From Dehalococcoidia bacterium (lineage in GTDB: Bacteria > Chloroflexota > Dehalococcoidia > UBA6926): a DNA stretch of 6,504 nucleotides. Within the stretch, counting starts at the first letter, position 1. Every line of letters begins with the position of its first letter. The notes under the pieces are model-generated. The model made no database searches. It was not told the DNA's origin and was given only the letters and a program-made list of their open reading frames with translations. A program made the position numbers and the translations under genes. Location of the stretch: positions 1 through 6,504 of the forward strand of contig JAPYRO010000067.1 in assembly GCA_029941095.1 (NCBI GenBank). Direction: 5' to 3'. Shown one piece after another: positions 1-4,795 of this stretch.

Positions 1-970
1 CGCTCAGTATAGAGTTTGTAGTAGGTTGGGCTCCTGCACCTTCACCATATAGCAGCACTTGGCCTATAAGATCTCCAGATACCTCGATTGCATTTAACAC
101 TCCATCTACCTTGGCTAAAGGTGTATCTTGATGCAATAAAACAGGGTGCACTCTTGCATCTATCGAACCATCTTTTTGCCTATTGGCGATTGCTAATAAC
201 TTGATCGAATACCCTAGCTCATCGGCGTACATAAAATCATTCGGCGCTAATTTGTTTATACCTTGCTTATATATTTCACTTGGCTCGATAGATGAATCGA
301 ATGCTATACCTGTTAGAATTGCTAACTTAAATGCAGCATCAGAACCATCGATATCGCTTGTAGGATCAGGCTCCGCATATCCTAAATCCTGAGCTTGTTT
401 AACAGCGGTAGAAAAATCTAATTTGTTTTTGGCCATTTCACTTAGAACATAATTGGTCGTTCCATTTATTATTGCTCTTAAAGTTGTGACTTTTGTGGCT
501 ACCAATGCTCTGTTAAGTGTGGCTATTAGAGGGATGCCACCCCCTACAGCAGCTTCGTAATTAAAAGCAACTCCATTGGCTGACGCTAAATCATGCAGTT
601 CCGGCCCGAATTTTGCTACTAGTTCTTTGTTAGCAGTGACAACATGAATCCCTGATTGTAAAGCCCGTTTTACTGCGGGAAAAGCTGTGCTAGTACCGCC
701 AATCAGTTCAACCAATATTTGAATTTCTGGGTTATTTATAATTGCGGTGATGTCGGTAGTAAGTAAGCCTTCCGGTAGATCGACAGACCGTTTTTTTCCG
801 ATGTTTTTAACAACAACACCTGATAAATTAATAGGTACCCCTATTTTCGCTTGTAGCGCCTTATTGTTCTCTAGTAGGGTCGATGCAAACGCGGAACCTA
901 TTACTCCAAATCCTAGTAACCCTATTCCGATGCCCGTGTCTGGTAACCCCCTACGGTTTCTTTTATCCAC
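1..970 (-). CDS. hom: Homoserine dehydrogenase, 3' end cut off by the window
   Basis: Homoserine dehydrogenase catalyses the NAD(P)H-dependent reduction of aspartate semialdehyde to homoserine, the branch point to threonine and methionine, in the cytoplasm. 323 residues are visible. The nucleotide-binding glycine motif GLLGFGVIG lies at 17-25, VTANKELVA at 111-119, the substrate-domain motif NGTTNY at 169-174, and AQDLGYAEPDPTSD at 193-206. Within the last stretch and just after it, E200, D211 and K215 match in spacing the catalytic Glu/Asp/Lys of the yeast enzyme (E208, D219, K223). The visible part ends just after GEGAGAQPT, the end of the catalytic region. Family members run to about 430 residues, so a C-terminal ACT domain may lie beyond the window but cannot be seen. 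The start is GTG: the frame has no ATG, GTG or TTG between it and an upstream stop, and a GGAG Shine-Dalgarno lies 8 nt before it. It overlaps the end of the isomerase gene by 8 nt. Confidence 0.96.
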   Translation of the reverse strand, partial: MDKRNRRGLPDTGIGIGLLGFGVIGSAFASTLLENNKALQAKIGVPINLSGVVVKNIGKKRSVDLPEGLLTTDITAIINNPEIQILVELIGGTSTAFPAVKRALQSGIHVVTANKELVAKFGPELHDLASANGVAFNYEAAVGGGIPLIATLNRALVATKVTTLRAIINGTTNYVLSEMAKNKLDFSTAVKQAQDLGYAEPDPTSDIDGSDAAFKLAILTGIAFDSSIEPSEIYKQGINKLAPNDFMYADELGYSIKLLAIANRQKDGSIDARVHPVLLHQDTPLAKVDGVLNAIEVSGDLIGQVLLYGEGAGAQPTTNSILS

Positions 971-2039
971 TGATTGTTCTCCGAGGGAATAGTTCCCTCT
1001 CCTGCATTATTTGTTCTATTATCCATTCATATCGCGTATTAGATATACTGCCGCCCGGCCTTGAAAGCGCTTCTTCTTCTACTAAATCAGACCTTTTAGC
1101 TCTAATCCATTTAGTAAGTGCACCCGCTTCAAGTCTAGATCGGTGATCATCTTTAAGGGTCCTGATTTCAATATTCCCCTCTGCCTTGATGATTGATACC
1201 CCCACTCGAGAAAATAAGGGCTCACTGATTTGTCCGTCATCAAGAGTATAAATAGCTTCGTCATAGTCCTCTCTGACACCTGCAGGTATCCATCCAACGT
1301 CGCCACCGGAATCCTTGGACTGTGTATCTCTGGACATTTCCTTGGCAATTTCCTCGAATTTCTGGCCACCATCGATCTTTTCGAGAACCAGCCTAGCATC
1401 CTCAAGATTAGAGACCTGAATTATATGAAAATGTCTCTGTTCGATCTTTTCTGGTACTGCTTCTCTAAGTTTTTGATCTAATTCCTTAAACAGCATTGAC
1501 TGGCGAACAAGTTCATAGAAAGTATCCTCATTGACTTTTAATAACTCCAATCTCCGTCTGTATCTTTCTTTGAACTCAGCCTCCGAAATTGCTGGATCAT
1601 CTACTGACCCTCTCCCCAATACCTTAAAACGGACCTCTTGATCGATATCCGCAGGGTCTATTTTTAATCCTTCTTGGCTAGCATATTGGTTAACGATTTC
1701 CAATCTTTCCATTTCGTCGAGCATGTCAAATACTAGACTGGTTAGAGAATTTGGATCCCAAGTTCCTGAGAATTGCGCGTCAAAAATGAGCATCTTGGTT
1801 CTCGTTAGATAATCATTCCAGGTATAACTTTTGTCATTAACTACCAGTGCTGTCTCATTAAGAGGTTTCACAAAAACGTAATAATAGCCTGTTAATGGGA
1901 CGGCGAGCGAAAAGATCAAAATCACTAACGAAGCAATTAAAACAATTCTTCTTAGTCGGACTTTTCTATTTTTTTCCGTGGTACGCCGTCTATCAACTGT
2001 CGTTGAGTCGCTATTTTCTTCGATTGGTTTTATGGACAT
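963..2039 (-). CDS. Membrane-anchored parvulin-type peptidyl-prolyl cis-trans isomerase (PpiC/SurA/PrsA-like foldase)
   Basis: Predicted extracytoplasmic foldase or chaperone of 358 residues. An Arg/Lys-rich N-terminus (17-31) precedes one hydrophobic segment at about 32-57, so the rest should face outside. The protein contains no Cys, so it is not a PrsA-type lipoprotein. Residues 60-195 are a mostly helical, charged SurA-N-like region. The parvulin domain spans about 200-288: RHFHIIQV at 202-209 carries the first conserved His (H205), SGGDVGW at 244-250 carries the Asp usual in bacterial parvulins, and DDGQISEP at 267-274 is typical. The second conserved His, normally in a G-x-H-I-I-K motif, is replaced by Ser at 282 (GVSIIK), so isomerase activity is uncertain. 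A charged tail of about 70 residues follows. The start is ATG with a GAGGT Shine-Dalgarno 12 nt upstream, which is long. It lies 74 nt downstream of rpsR and overlaps hom by 8 nt. Confidence 0.9.
   Translation of the reverse strand: MSIKPIEENSDSTTVDRRRTTEKNRKVRLRRIVLIASLVILIFSLAVPLTGYYYVFVKPLNETALVVNDKSYTWNDYLTRTKMLIFDAQFSGTWDPNSLTSLVFDMLDEMERLEIVNQYASQEGLKIDPADIDQEVRFKVLGRGSVDDPAISEAEFKERYRRRLELLKVNEDTFYELVRQSMLFKELDQKLREAVPEKIEQRHFHIIQVSNLEDARLVLEKIDGGQKFEEIAKEMSRDTQSKDSGGDVGWIPAGVREDYDEAIYTLDDGQISEPLFSRVGVSIIKAEGNIEIRTLKDDHRSRLEAGALTKWIRAKRSDLVEEEALSRPGGSISNTRYEWIIEQIMQERELFPRRTISG
979..982 (-). promoter_or_regulatory. Ribosome binding site of hom
   Basis: GGAG on the minus strand, 8 nt before the GTG start of hom and inside the last codons of the upstream isomerase gene. 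It supports the GTG start. The 17-nt inverted repeat at 983-999 ends at the base directly before this site, so RNA structure could affect access to it. Confidence 0.7.
983..999 (-). repeat. Perfect inverted repeat abutting the hom ribosome binding site
   Basis: Seven-base arms (GAGGGAA and TTCCCTC) flank a 3-nt loop, within the C-terminal codons of the isomerase gene (around residues 348-353). There is no U-tract, so it is not a Rho-independent terminator. The stem ends immediately 5' of the GGAG used by hom. A ribosome finishing the isomerase gene would melt it, which fits translational coupling; that role is inferred. Confidence 0.6.
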
Positions 2040-2067
2040 TGGATCGTTATTACCTCTTTTCGACCCA

Positions 2068-2080
2068 TAAGTTAAACTTA
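2068..2080. repeat. Short AT-rich palindrome between rpsR and the isomerase gene
   Basis: TAAGTTAAACTTA is a perfect 13-bp palindrome around one central base, in the 74-bp gap between rpsR and the isomerase gene. It is AT-rich with no following T-run in either direction, so it is not a convincing terminator. It could be a protein-binding site or chance. No clear promoter was seen in this gap. Confidence 0.3.
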
Positions 2081-2113
2081 CTGATTTTGATAATACTATT
2101 TATAAAGGACTAT

Positions 2114-2461
2114 TTATGACCTTCTATTTGGGATCTCTTTCAAACTGTCTGTGGTATATGCAAGCAATCCGAGATGCCGTGCTCTCTTTATGTGTTTGGT
2201 TAACTGACGTTGGTGCTTTGAACACGTGCCTGTTTTTCTTCTTGGCTCTATTCTTGCTCTGTCAGATAGATACCTGCTTAGTCCTTCAGGGTTTTTATAA
2301 TCCATTGTGACGTCCTTGTTGGCACAGAAGAAGCATACCTTTCTTCTGTTATAAAATCTGCGTCCTCCTCCGCCTTCCCGTCCTCCTCCGCCTTCCCTTC
2401 GTGGACCTGAGGATTGCCTGTCTCTGCCACTGCCTTCACGAGATGTTGAGTTTGAACTCAT
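2114..2461 (-). CDS. rpsR: 30S ribosomal protein S18 with Gly/Arg-rich N-terminal extension
   Basis: S18 is a small-subunit ribosomal protein that pairs with S6 on the platform of the 30S subunit. The conserved core runs from about residue 38 to 105: KVCFFC (41-46), NPEGLSRYLSDR (57-68), IEPRRKTGTCSKHQRQL (71-87) and IKRARHLGLL (91-100). C43, C46, C80 and H83 are spaced like a Cys3His metal site, as in the zinc-binding form of S18. At 115 residues it is longer than common S18 proteins (roughly 75-80). The extra length is mostly an N-terminal low-complexity segment of about 38 residues rich in Ser, Arg and Gly, with the hexapeptide REGGGG twice (22-33). The ATG start has a GGGAG Shine-Dalgarno 5 nt upstream. 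It lies 51 nt downstream of ssb, in the classic rpsF-ssb-rpsR order. rplI, often next in this cluster, is not here. Confidence 0.97.
   Translation of the reverse strand: MSSNSTSREGSGRDRQSSGPRREGGGGREGGGGRRFYNRRKVCFFCANKDVTMDYKNPEGLSRYLSDRARIEPRRKTGTCSKHQRQLTKHIKRARHLGLLAYTTDSLKEIPNRRS
2361..2397 (-). repeat. 18-bp tandem duplication in rpsR
   Basis: An 18-bp unit beginning GTCCTCCTCCG on the plus strand occurs at 2362-2379 and again, identically, at 2380-2397; the period-18 match begins one base earlier, at 2361. It is in frame and encodes REGGGG twice in the N-terminal extension of S18. The perfect identity suggests a recent slippage or unequal-exchange duplication. Confidence 0.85.
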
Positions 2462-2481
2462 ATTTACTCCCTAATTATTTA

Positions 2482-2492
2482 TTAATGATTAA
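2482..2492. repeat. Short AT palindrome between ssb and rpsR
   Basis: TTAATGATTAA, 5-bp arms around one central G, in the 51-bp AT-rich spacer between ssb and rpsR. There is no GC stem and no T-run, so it is not a terminator. It is probably a chance product of base composition, recorded because the spacer holds nothing else apart from the rpsR ribosome binding site. Confidence 0.25.
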
Positions 2493-2512
2493 CTTACCAA
2501 ACTAATTGACTA

Positions 2513-2998
2513 TTAAAAAGGTAGATCGTCTCCGGGTTCTTGAAATTCGCTTATATCAGATCCTTCAGGTTGATTAAAGTCAGGCTTGTTAAATTCGACC
2601 ACGGGTTCCCCACTGTTAGACGGTCGATCTGAAGAGCGATCTGAAGAGCGATCCGACCCTCGATCTGAAGGGCGATCTAAGAATAATACTCTGTCTGCAT
2701 TTATCTCCATACTGAACCTTGTAACTCCGTCTTGCCCTTCCCATTGCCGTCCCTGTAACCTACCTTCGACATATACTTTACTTCCTTTGCTTAGATATTG
2801 GTTACACACTTCTGCGGTGCGATTCCAAGTAGAAACACGAAACCATTGCGTTTCTTCCCTCTGTTCTCCCTCAACCGTATATCTATTTGTAGTTGCTACA
2901 CTAAAAGAGGTGACAGGTTTTCCATTTGGGGTATACCGCATCTCTGGATCTCCACCCAAATTTCCTATTATGGTCATCCTATTTAAACTACTGGTCAT
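2513..2998 (-). CDS. ssb: Single-stranded DNA-binding protein
   Basis: SSB coats single-stranded DNA during replication, recombination and repair, and recruits partner proteins through its C-terminal tip. The N-terminal OB fold covers about residues 4-107: NRMTIIGNLGGDPEMRYT (6-23), SFSVATTNRY (31-40), TQWFRVSTWNRTAEVC (50-65), KGSKVYVEGRLQGRQW (71-86) and INADRVLFLD (99-108). A disordered linker (about 108-150) starts with a four-residue Ser-Asp-Arg repeat (108-127) and becomes acidic. The protein ends DDLPF, the canonical tip that binds partners. The 161-residue length is normal for the family. The ATG start has a GGAGAG Shine-Dalgarno 5 nt upstream. It lies 29 nt downstream of rpsF and 51 nt upstream of rpsR, as in many bacteria. 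Confidence 0.98.
   Translation of the reverse strand: MTSSLNRMTIIGNLGGDPEMRYTPNGKPVTSFSVATTNRYTVEGEQREETQWFRVSTWNRTAEVCNQYLSKGSKVYVEGRLQGRQWEGQDGVTRFSMEINADRVLFLDRPSDRGSDRSSDRSSDRPSNSGEPVVEFNKPDFNQPEGSDISEFQEPGDDLPF
2625..2677 (-). repeat. 12-bp tandem repeat in the ssb linker, with phased GATC sites
   Basis: Four full 12-bp units (plus strand CGATCTGAAGAG, the same again, CGATCCGACCCT, CGATCTGAAGGG) and the start of a fifth. They encode repeated Asp-Arg-x-Ser in the SSB linker. GATC falls at 2626, 2638, 2650, 2662 and 2674, exactly 12 bp apart. The first two units are identical, pointing to recent expansion, and the third has diverged most. Confidence 0.85.
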
Positions 2999-3027
2999 AA
3001 ATTCTCTCCAACGTTATATAAAACAGC

Positions 3028-3309
3028 TCAGACTCGAACCAACATGTTACGTAAATACCGTTCATCTTGTCTAAGTGTTTCCGTAATTTGGTTCACTTTA
3101 TCCGCATCAATATTAAACGTAGATAATACAACATTTCCGTCAACGTGGTCATTTATGGGGAAAGCAAGTCTTTTTCTTCCTTTGAGTTCGCAAATTTCAT
3201 CTGCTCCGCCATTTTCACTTATGGCATTGCGTATTTTTTCAATTGCTTCATCGATTTCCTCAGTTTCTAGCTGCGGACTTAAAATCGCAATCATTTCGTA
3301 ACTGTTCAC
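3028..3309 (-). CDS. rpsF: 30S ribosomal protein S6
   Basis: S6 binds S18 on the 30S platform during ribosome assembly. The 93-residue length is normal and the sequence is typical: SYEMIAILSPQLETEEID near the N-terminus (3-20), the Gly-rich turn and basic strand LKGRKRLAFPIND in the middle, and ERYLRNMLVRV at the end, the last strand that pairs with S18. The start is GTG, chosen because the family begins with an M-x-x-Y-E pattern that this start preserves, and because a very strong AAGGAGG lies 4 nt upstream. The next Met, residue 6, would cut off the first strand. It is the first gene of the rpsF-ssb-rpsR cassette, 49 nt downstream of glyA, with its own likely promoter in the gap. Confidence 0.97.
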   Translation of the reverse strand: MNSYEMIAILSPQLETEEIDEAIEKIRNAISENGGADEICELKGRKRLAFPINDHVDGNVVLSTFNIDADKVNQITETLRQDERYLRNMLVRV

Positions 3310-3313
3310 TCGT

Positions 3314-3320
3314 CCTCCTT
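3314..3320 (-). promoter_or_regulatory. Strong ribosome binding site of rpsF
   Basis: AAGGAGG on the minus strand, 4 nt before the GTG start of rpsF. It is the best Shine-Dalgarno match in the window and decides for the GTG start over the internal ATG. The spacing is on the short side. Confidence 0.8.
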
Positions 3321-3340
3321 AACAATTAAATCGCTTTTAA

Positions 3341-3369
3341 ATTATACACCTGAAAAGGCTAACTATCGA
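3341..3369 (-). promoter_or_regulatory. Predicted sigma-70-type promoter for rpsF-ssb-rpsR
   Basis: On the minus strand, a perfect -10 TATAAT (3341-3346) lies 17 bp downstream of TCGATA (3364-3369), which matches the -35 consensus at 4 of 6 positions. The -35 falls inside the last codons of glyA. Transcription would start near 3334, leaving a leader of about 25 nt, too short for the S6:S18 autoregulatory leader known from other bacteria. Read-through from glyA is also possible, as no terminator is visible between the genes. Confidence 0.55.
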
Positions 3370-4603
3370 TACCTGGCACAGGGAATGTTTGAGTCAAATC
3401 CATCACATCAGATCGTACGGAGTTAAGGATCTCTTCGTTATCAAGGTTTTGAAGCACTTTGGCTATCATCCTTGCTACGTTTCGAGCATCATTTTCTCCG
3501 AATCCTCTTGATGTTATAGCCGGGGTTCCGATACGAATCCCACTACCGATCATAGGCGGTAATTTGTCGAATGGTATCGTATTTGCATTGACACTTATGC
3601 CAACGGACTCCAGAGCTTTAGTAGAGTCACGTCCTGTGGTACCTAAGGTAGTAACATCTACAAGAAGAAGATGGGAATCTGTACCCTGAGAAACGATACG
3701 CATACCGGCTTTCTGTAGTTCATCAGCTATAGCACGGGAATTTTGTAATACCGATTCTTGGTAGTCCTTAAATCTGGGTTGAAGTGCTTCATTAAAACAA
3801 ACGGCTTTCGCTGCTATAGTGTGCATCATCGGTCCACCTTGAGCGCCTGGGAAAACGGATTTATCTATTGCTTTGGAATGTTCCTCATCTGTCAGAATAA
3901 ATGCTCCACGTGGCCCTCTAAGAGTTTTCTGGGTTGTTGATGTGATAATTTGAGCATGAGGTACCGGATCAGCGTAAACGCCAGCTGCTATGAGCCCGGC
4001 GTAGTGAGCGATGTCTGCCATCAGTATTGCACCAACCTTATCGGCGATCTCACGAAATTTTGCAAAATTAATTTCTCGAGGATAGGCACTTGCGCCTGCG
4101 ATAATTATTTTTGGCTGATGTTGTTTTGCAAGATCTTCCACCTGATCATAGTCGATAAGCTCTGTATCTTCTCTTACTCCGTAGGAGATAAAGTTATAAT
4201 ATTGACCGGTAAAACTTACTGGACTCCCGTGAGATAAGTGCCCTCCATGGTCGAGCCTCATTCCGAGAACCGTGTCACCCGGTTTTAAGTAGGCAAAATA
4301 GACTGCGCTATTGGCTTGAACTCCGCTATGTGGCTGAACGTTTGCGTGTGCCGAGCCGAATAGTTTATTGAGACGATCTCGAGCTAGAATTTCTATTACA
4401 TCGGCGTACTCACACCCCGAGTAATATCTTCTACCTGGATAACCCTCTGCATATTTCTCAGTGAAACTTGAGCCTTGAGCTTCTTTTACCGCTTGGCTGG
4501 TATAATTTTCAGATGCGATAAGGATAATAGAATCCTTTTGACGTCTTTCTTCCCCTATTATCGCTGCATCCACTTCTGGATCTAATGAAGATAGAACTCC
4601 CAT
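3359..4603 (-). CDS. glyA: Serine hydroxymethyltransferase
   Basis: This PLP enzyme interconverts serine plus tetrahydrofolate with glycine plus 5,10-methylene-tetrahydrofolate, the main source of one-carbon units, in the cytoplasm. The 414-residue length is normal. Motifs in order: LIASENYTS (28-36); YAEGYPGRRYYSGCE (51-65), with the Tyr/Glu active-site pair; DHGGHLSHG (118-126); GASAYPREINF (170-180); ADIAHYAGLIAAG (196-208), with D197 and H200 at the cofactor; TSTTQKTLRGPRG (221-233), with K226 the PLP lysine; FPGAQGGPMMHTIAAKA (251-267); and SGIRIGTPAITSRG (354-367), whose Arg binds the substrate carboxylate. The residue before the lysine is Gln225 where the family normally has His. The ATG start has AAGGGG 7 nt upstream. 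It diverges from mfd and precedes rpsF on the same strand. Confidence 0.97.
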   Translation of the reverse strand: MGVLSSLDPEVDAAIIGEERRQKDSIILIASENYTSQAVKEAQGSSFTEKYAEGYPGRRYYSGCEYADVIEILARDRLNKLFGSAHANVQPHSGVQANSAVYFAYLKPGDTVLGMRLDHGGHLSHGSPVSFTGQYYNFISYGVREDTELIDYDQVEDLAKQHQPKIIIAGASAYPREINFAKFREIADKVGAILMADIAHYAGLIAAGVYADPVPHAQIITSTTQKTLRGPRGAFILTDEEHSKAIDKSVFPGAQGGPMMHTIAAKAVCFNEALQPRFKDYQESVLQNSRAIADELQKAGMRIVSQGTDSHLLLVDVTTLGTTGRDSTKALESVGISVNANTIPFDKLPPMIGSGIRIGTPAITSRGFGENDARNVARMIAKVLQNLDNEEILNSVRSDVMDLTQTFPVPGIDS

Positions 4604-4661
4604 TATTATTCCCCTTTGTGTATAAAAATATTCGTATTATCGATTTATTCATAAGTTTGAT

Positions 4662-4690
4662 ATTGCAAACAATCATACTTAGTATTTCAA
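4662..4690 (-). promoter_or_regulatory. Possible promoter of glyA
   Basis: On the minus strand TTGAAA (4685-4690, 5 of 6 with the -35 consensus) is followed after 17 bp by TGCAAT (4662-4667, 4 of 6 with the -10 consensus). It would give a leader of roughly 50 nt before glyA. The region is AT-rich, so chance matches are likely and the -10 is poor. Confidence 0.3.
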
Positions 4691-4738
4691 TAATAGTAGA
4701 ACTTATACTACATTTTATGTATAGGTTGGTTTGGTGTA

Positions 4739-4752
4739 AACGCATTTGCGTT
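4739..4752. repeat. 14-bp perfect palindrome upstream of mfd
   Basis: AACGCATTTGCGTT, with 6-bp arms AACGCA and TGCGTT around TT, ends 43 bp before the mfd start. The 2-base centre fits a dimeric-repressor operator better than an RNA hairpin. No known regulator was recognised, and chance cannot be excluded. Confidence 0.4.
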
Positions 4753-4795
4753 AAATTAATACTTATCAGCGAACTAAGAAAGATGTCGATCCATA

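Larger units (their letters stand above)
4604..4795. other. Divergent intergenic region between glyA and mfd
   Basis: 192 bp of AT-rich DNA with no convincing gene; the frames that stay open here have no recognisable protein family and no good ribosome binding site. It must hold the promoters of both glyA (minus) and mfd (plus). It contains several short inverted repeats: GTTTG/CAAAC at 4655-4670, ATACTTAGTAT at 4675-4685 and AACGCATTTGCGTT at 4739-4752. No riboswitch, T-box or terminator pattern was seen. For mfd I see no promoter with good matches in both hexamers: TATACT at 4704-4709 is a fair -10 but lacks a -35. Confidence 0.6.

Noticed and set aside
983..999. Rho-independent terminator between the isomerase gene and hom
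   Set aside because: The stem is perfect but no T-run follows; the next bases are the hom ribosome binding site and start codon.
183..1146. Plus-strand open frames opposite hom and the end of the isomerase gene
   Set aside because: They are antisense shadows of a strongly conserved homoserine dehydrogenase reading frame, with no good ribosome binding site or recognisable domain.
2625..2677. CRISPR-like or origin-like iteron array
   Set aside because: The 12-bp units are contiguous with no spacers, lie inside the ssb coding frame, and encode a typical disordered linker. No DnaA boxes or replication initiator gene are nearby.
2586..3074. Long plus-strand open frame (162 codons) opposite ssb
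   Set aside because: It lies wholly antisense to a clear SSB gene, matches no family I recognise, and its repetitive SEERSEERS stretch is simply the reverse complement of the ssb linker repeat.
4604..4795. Riboswitch ahead of glyA (glycine, SAM or tetrahydrofolate type)
   Set aside because: The region is AT-rich and lacks the conserved GC-rich cores of those riboswitches, and the likely leader of about 50 nt is too short for them.
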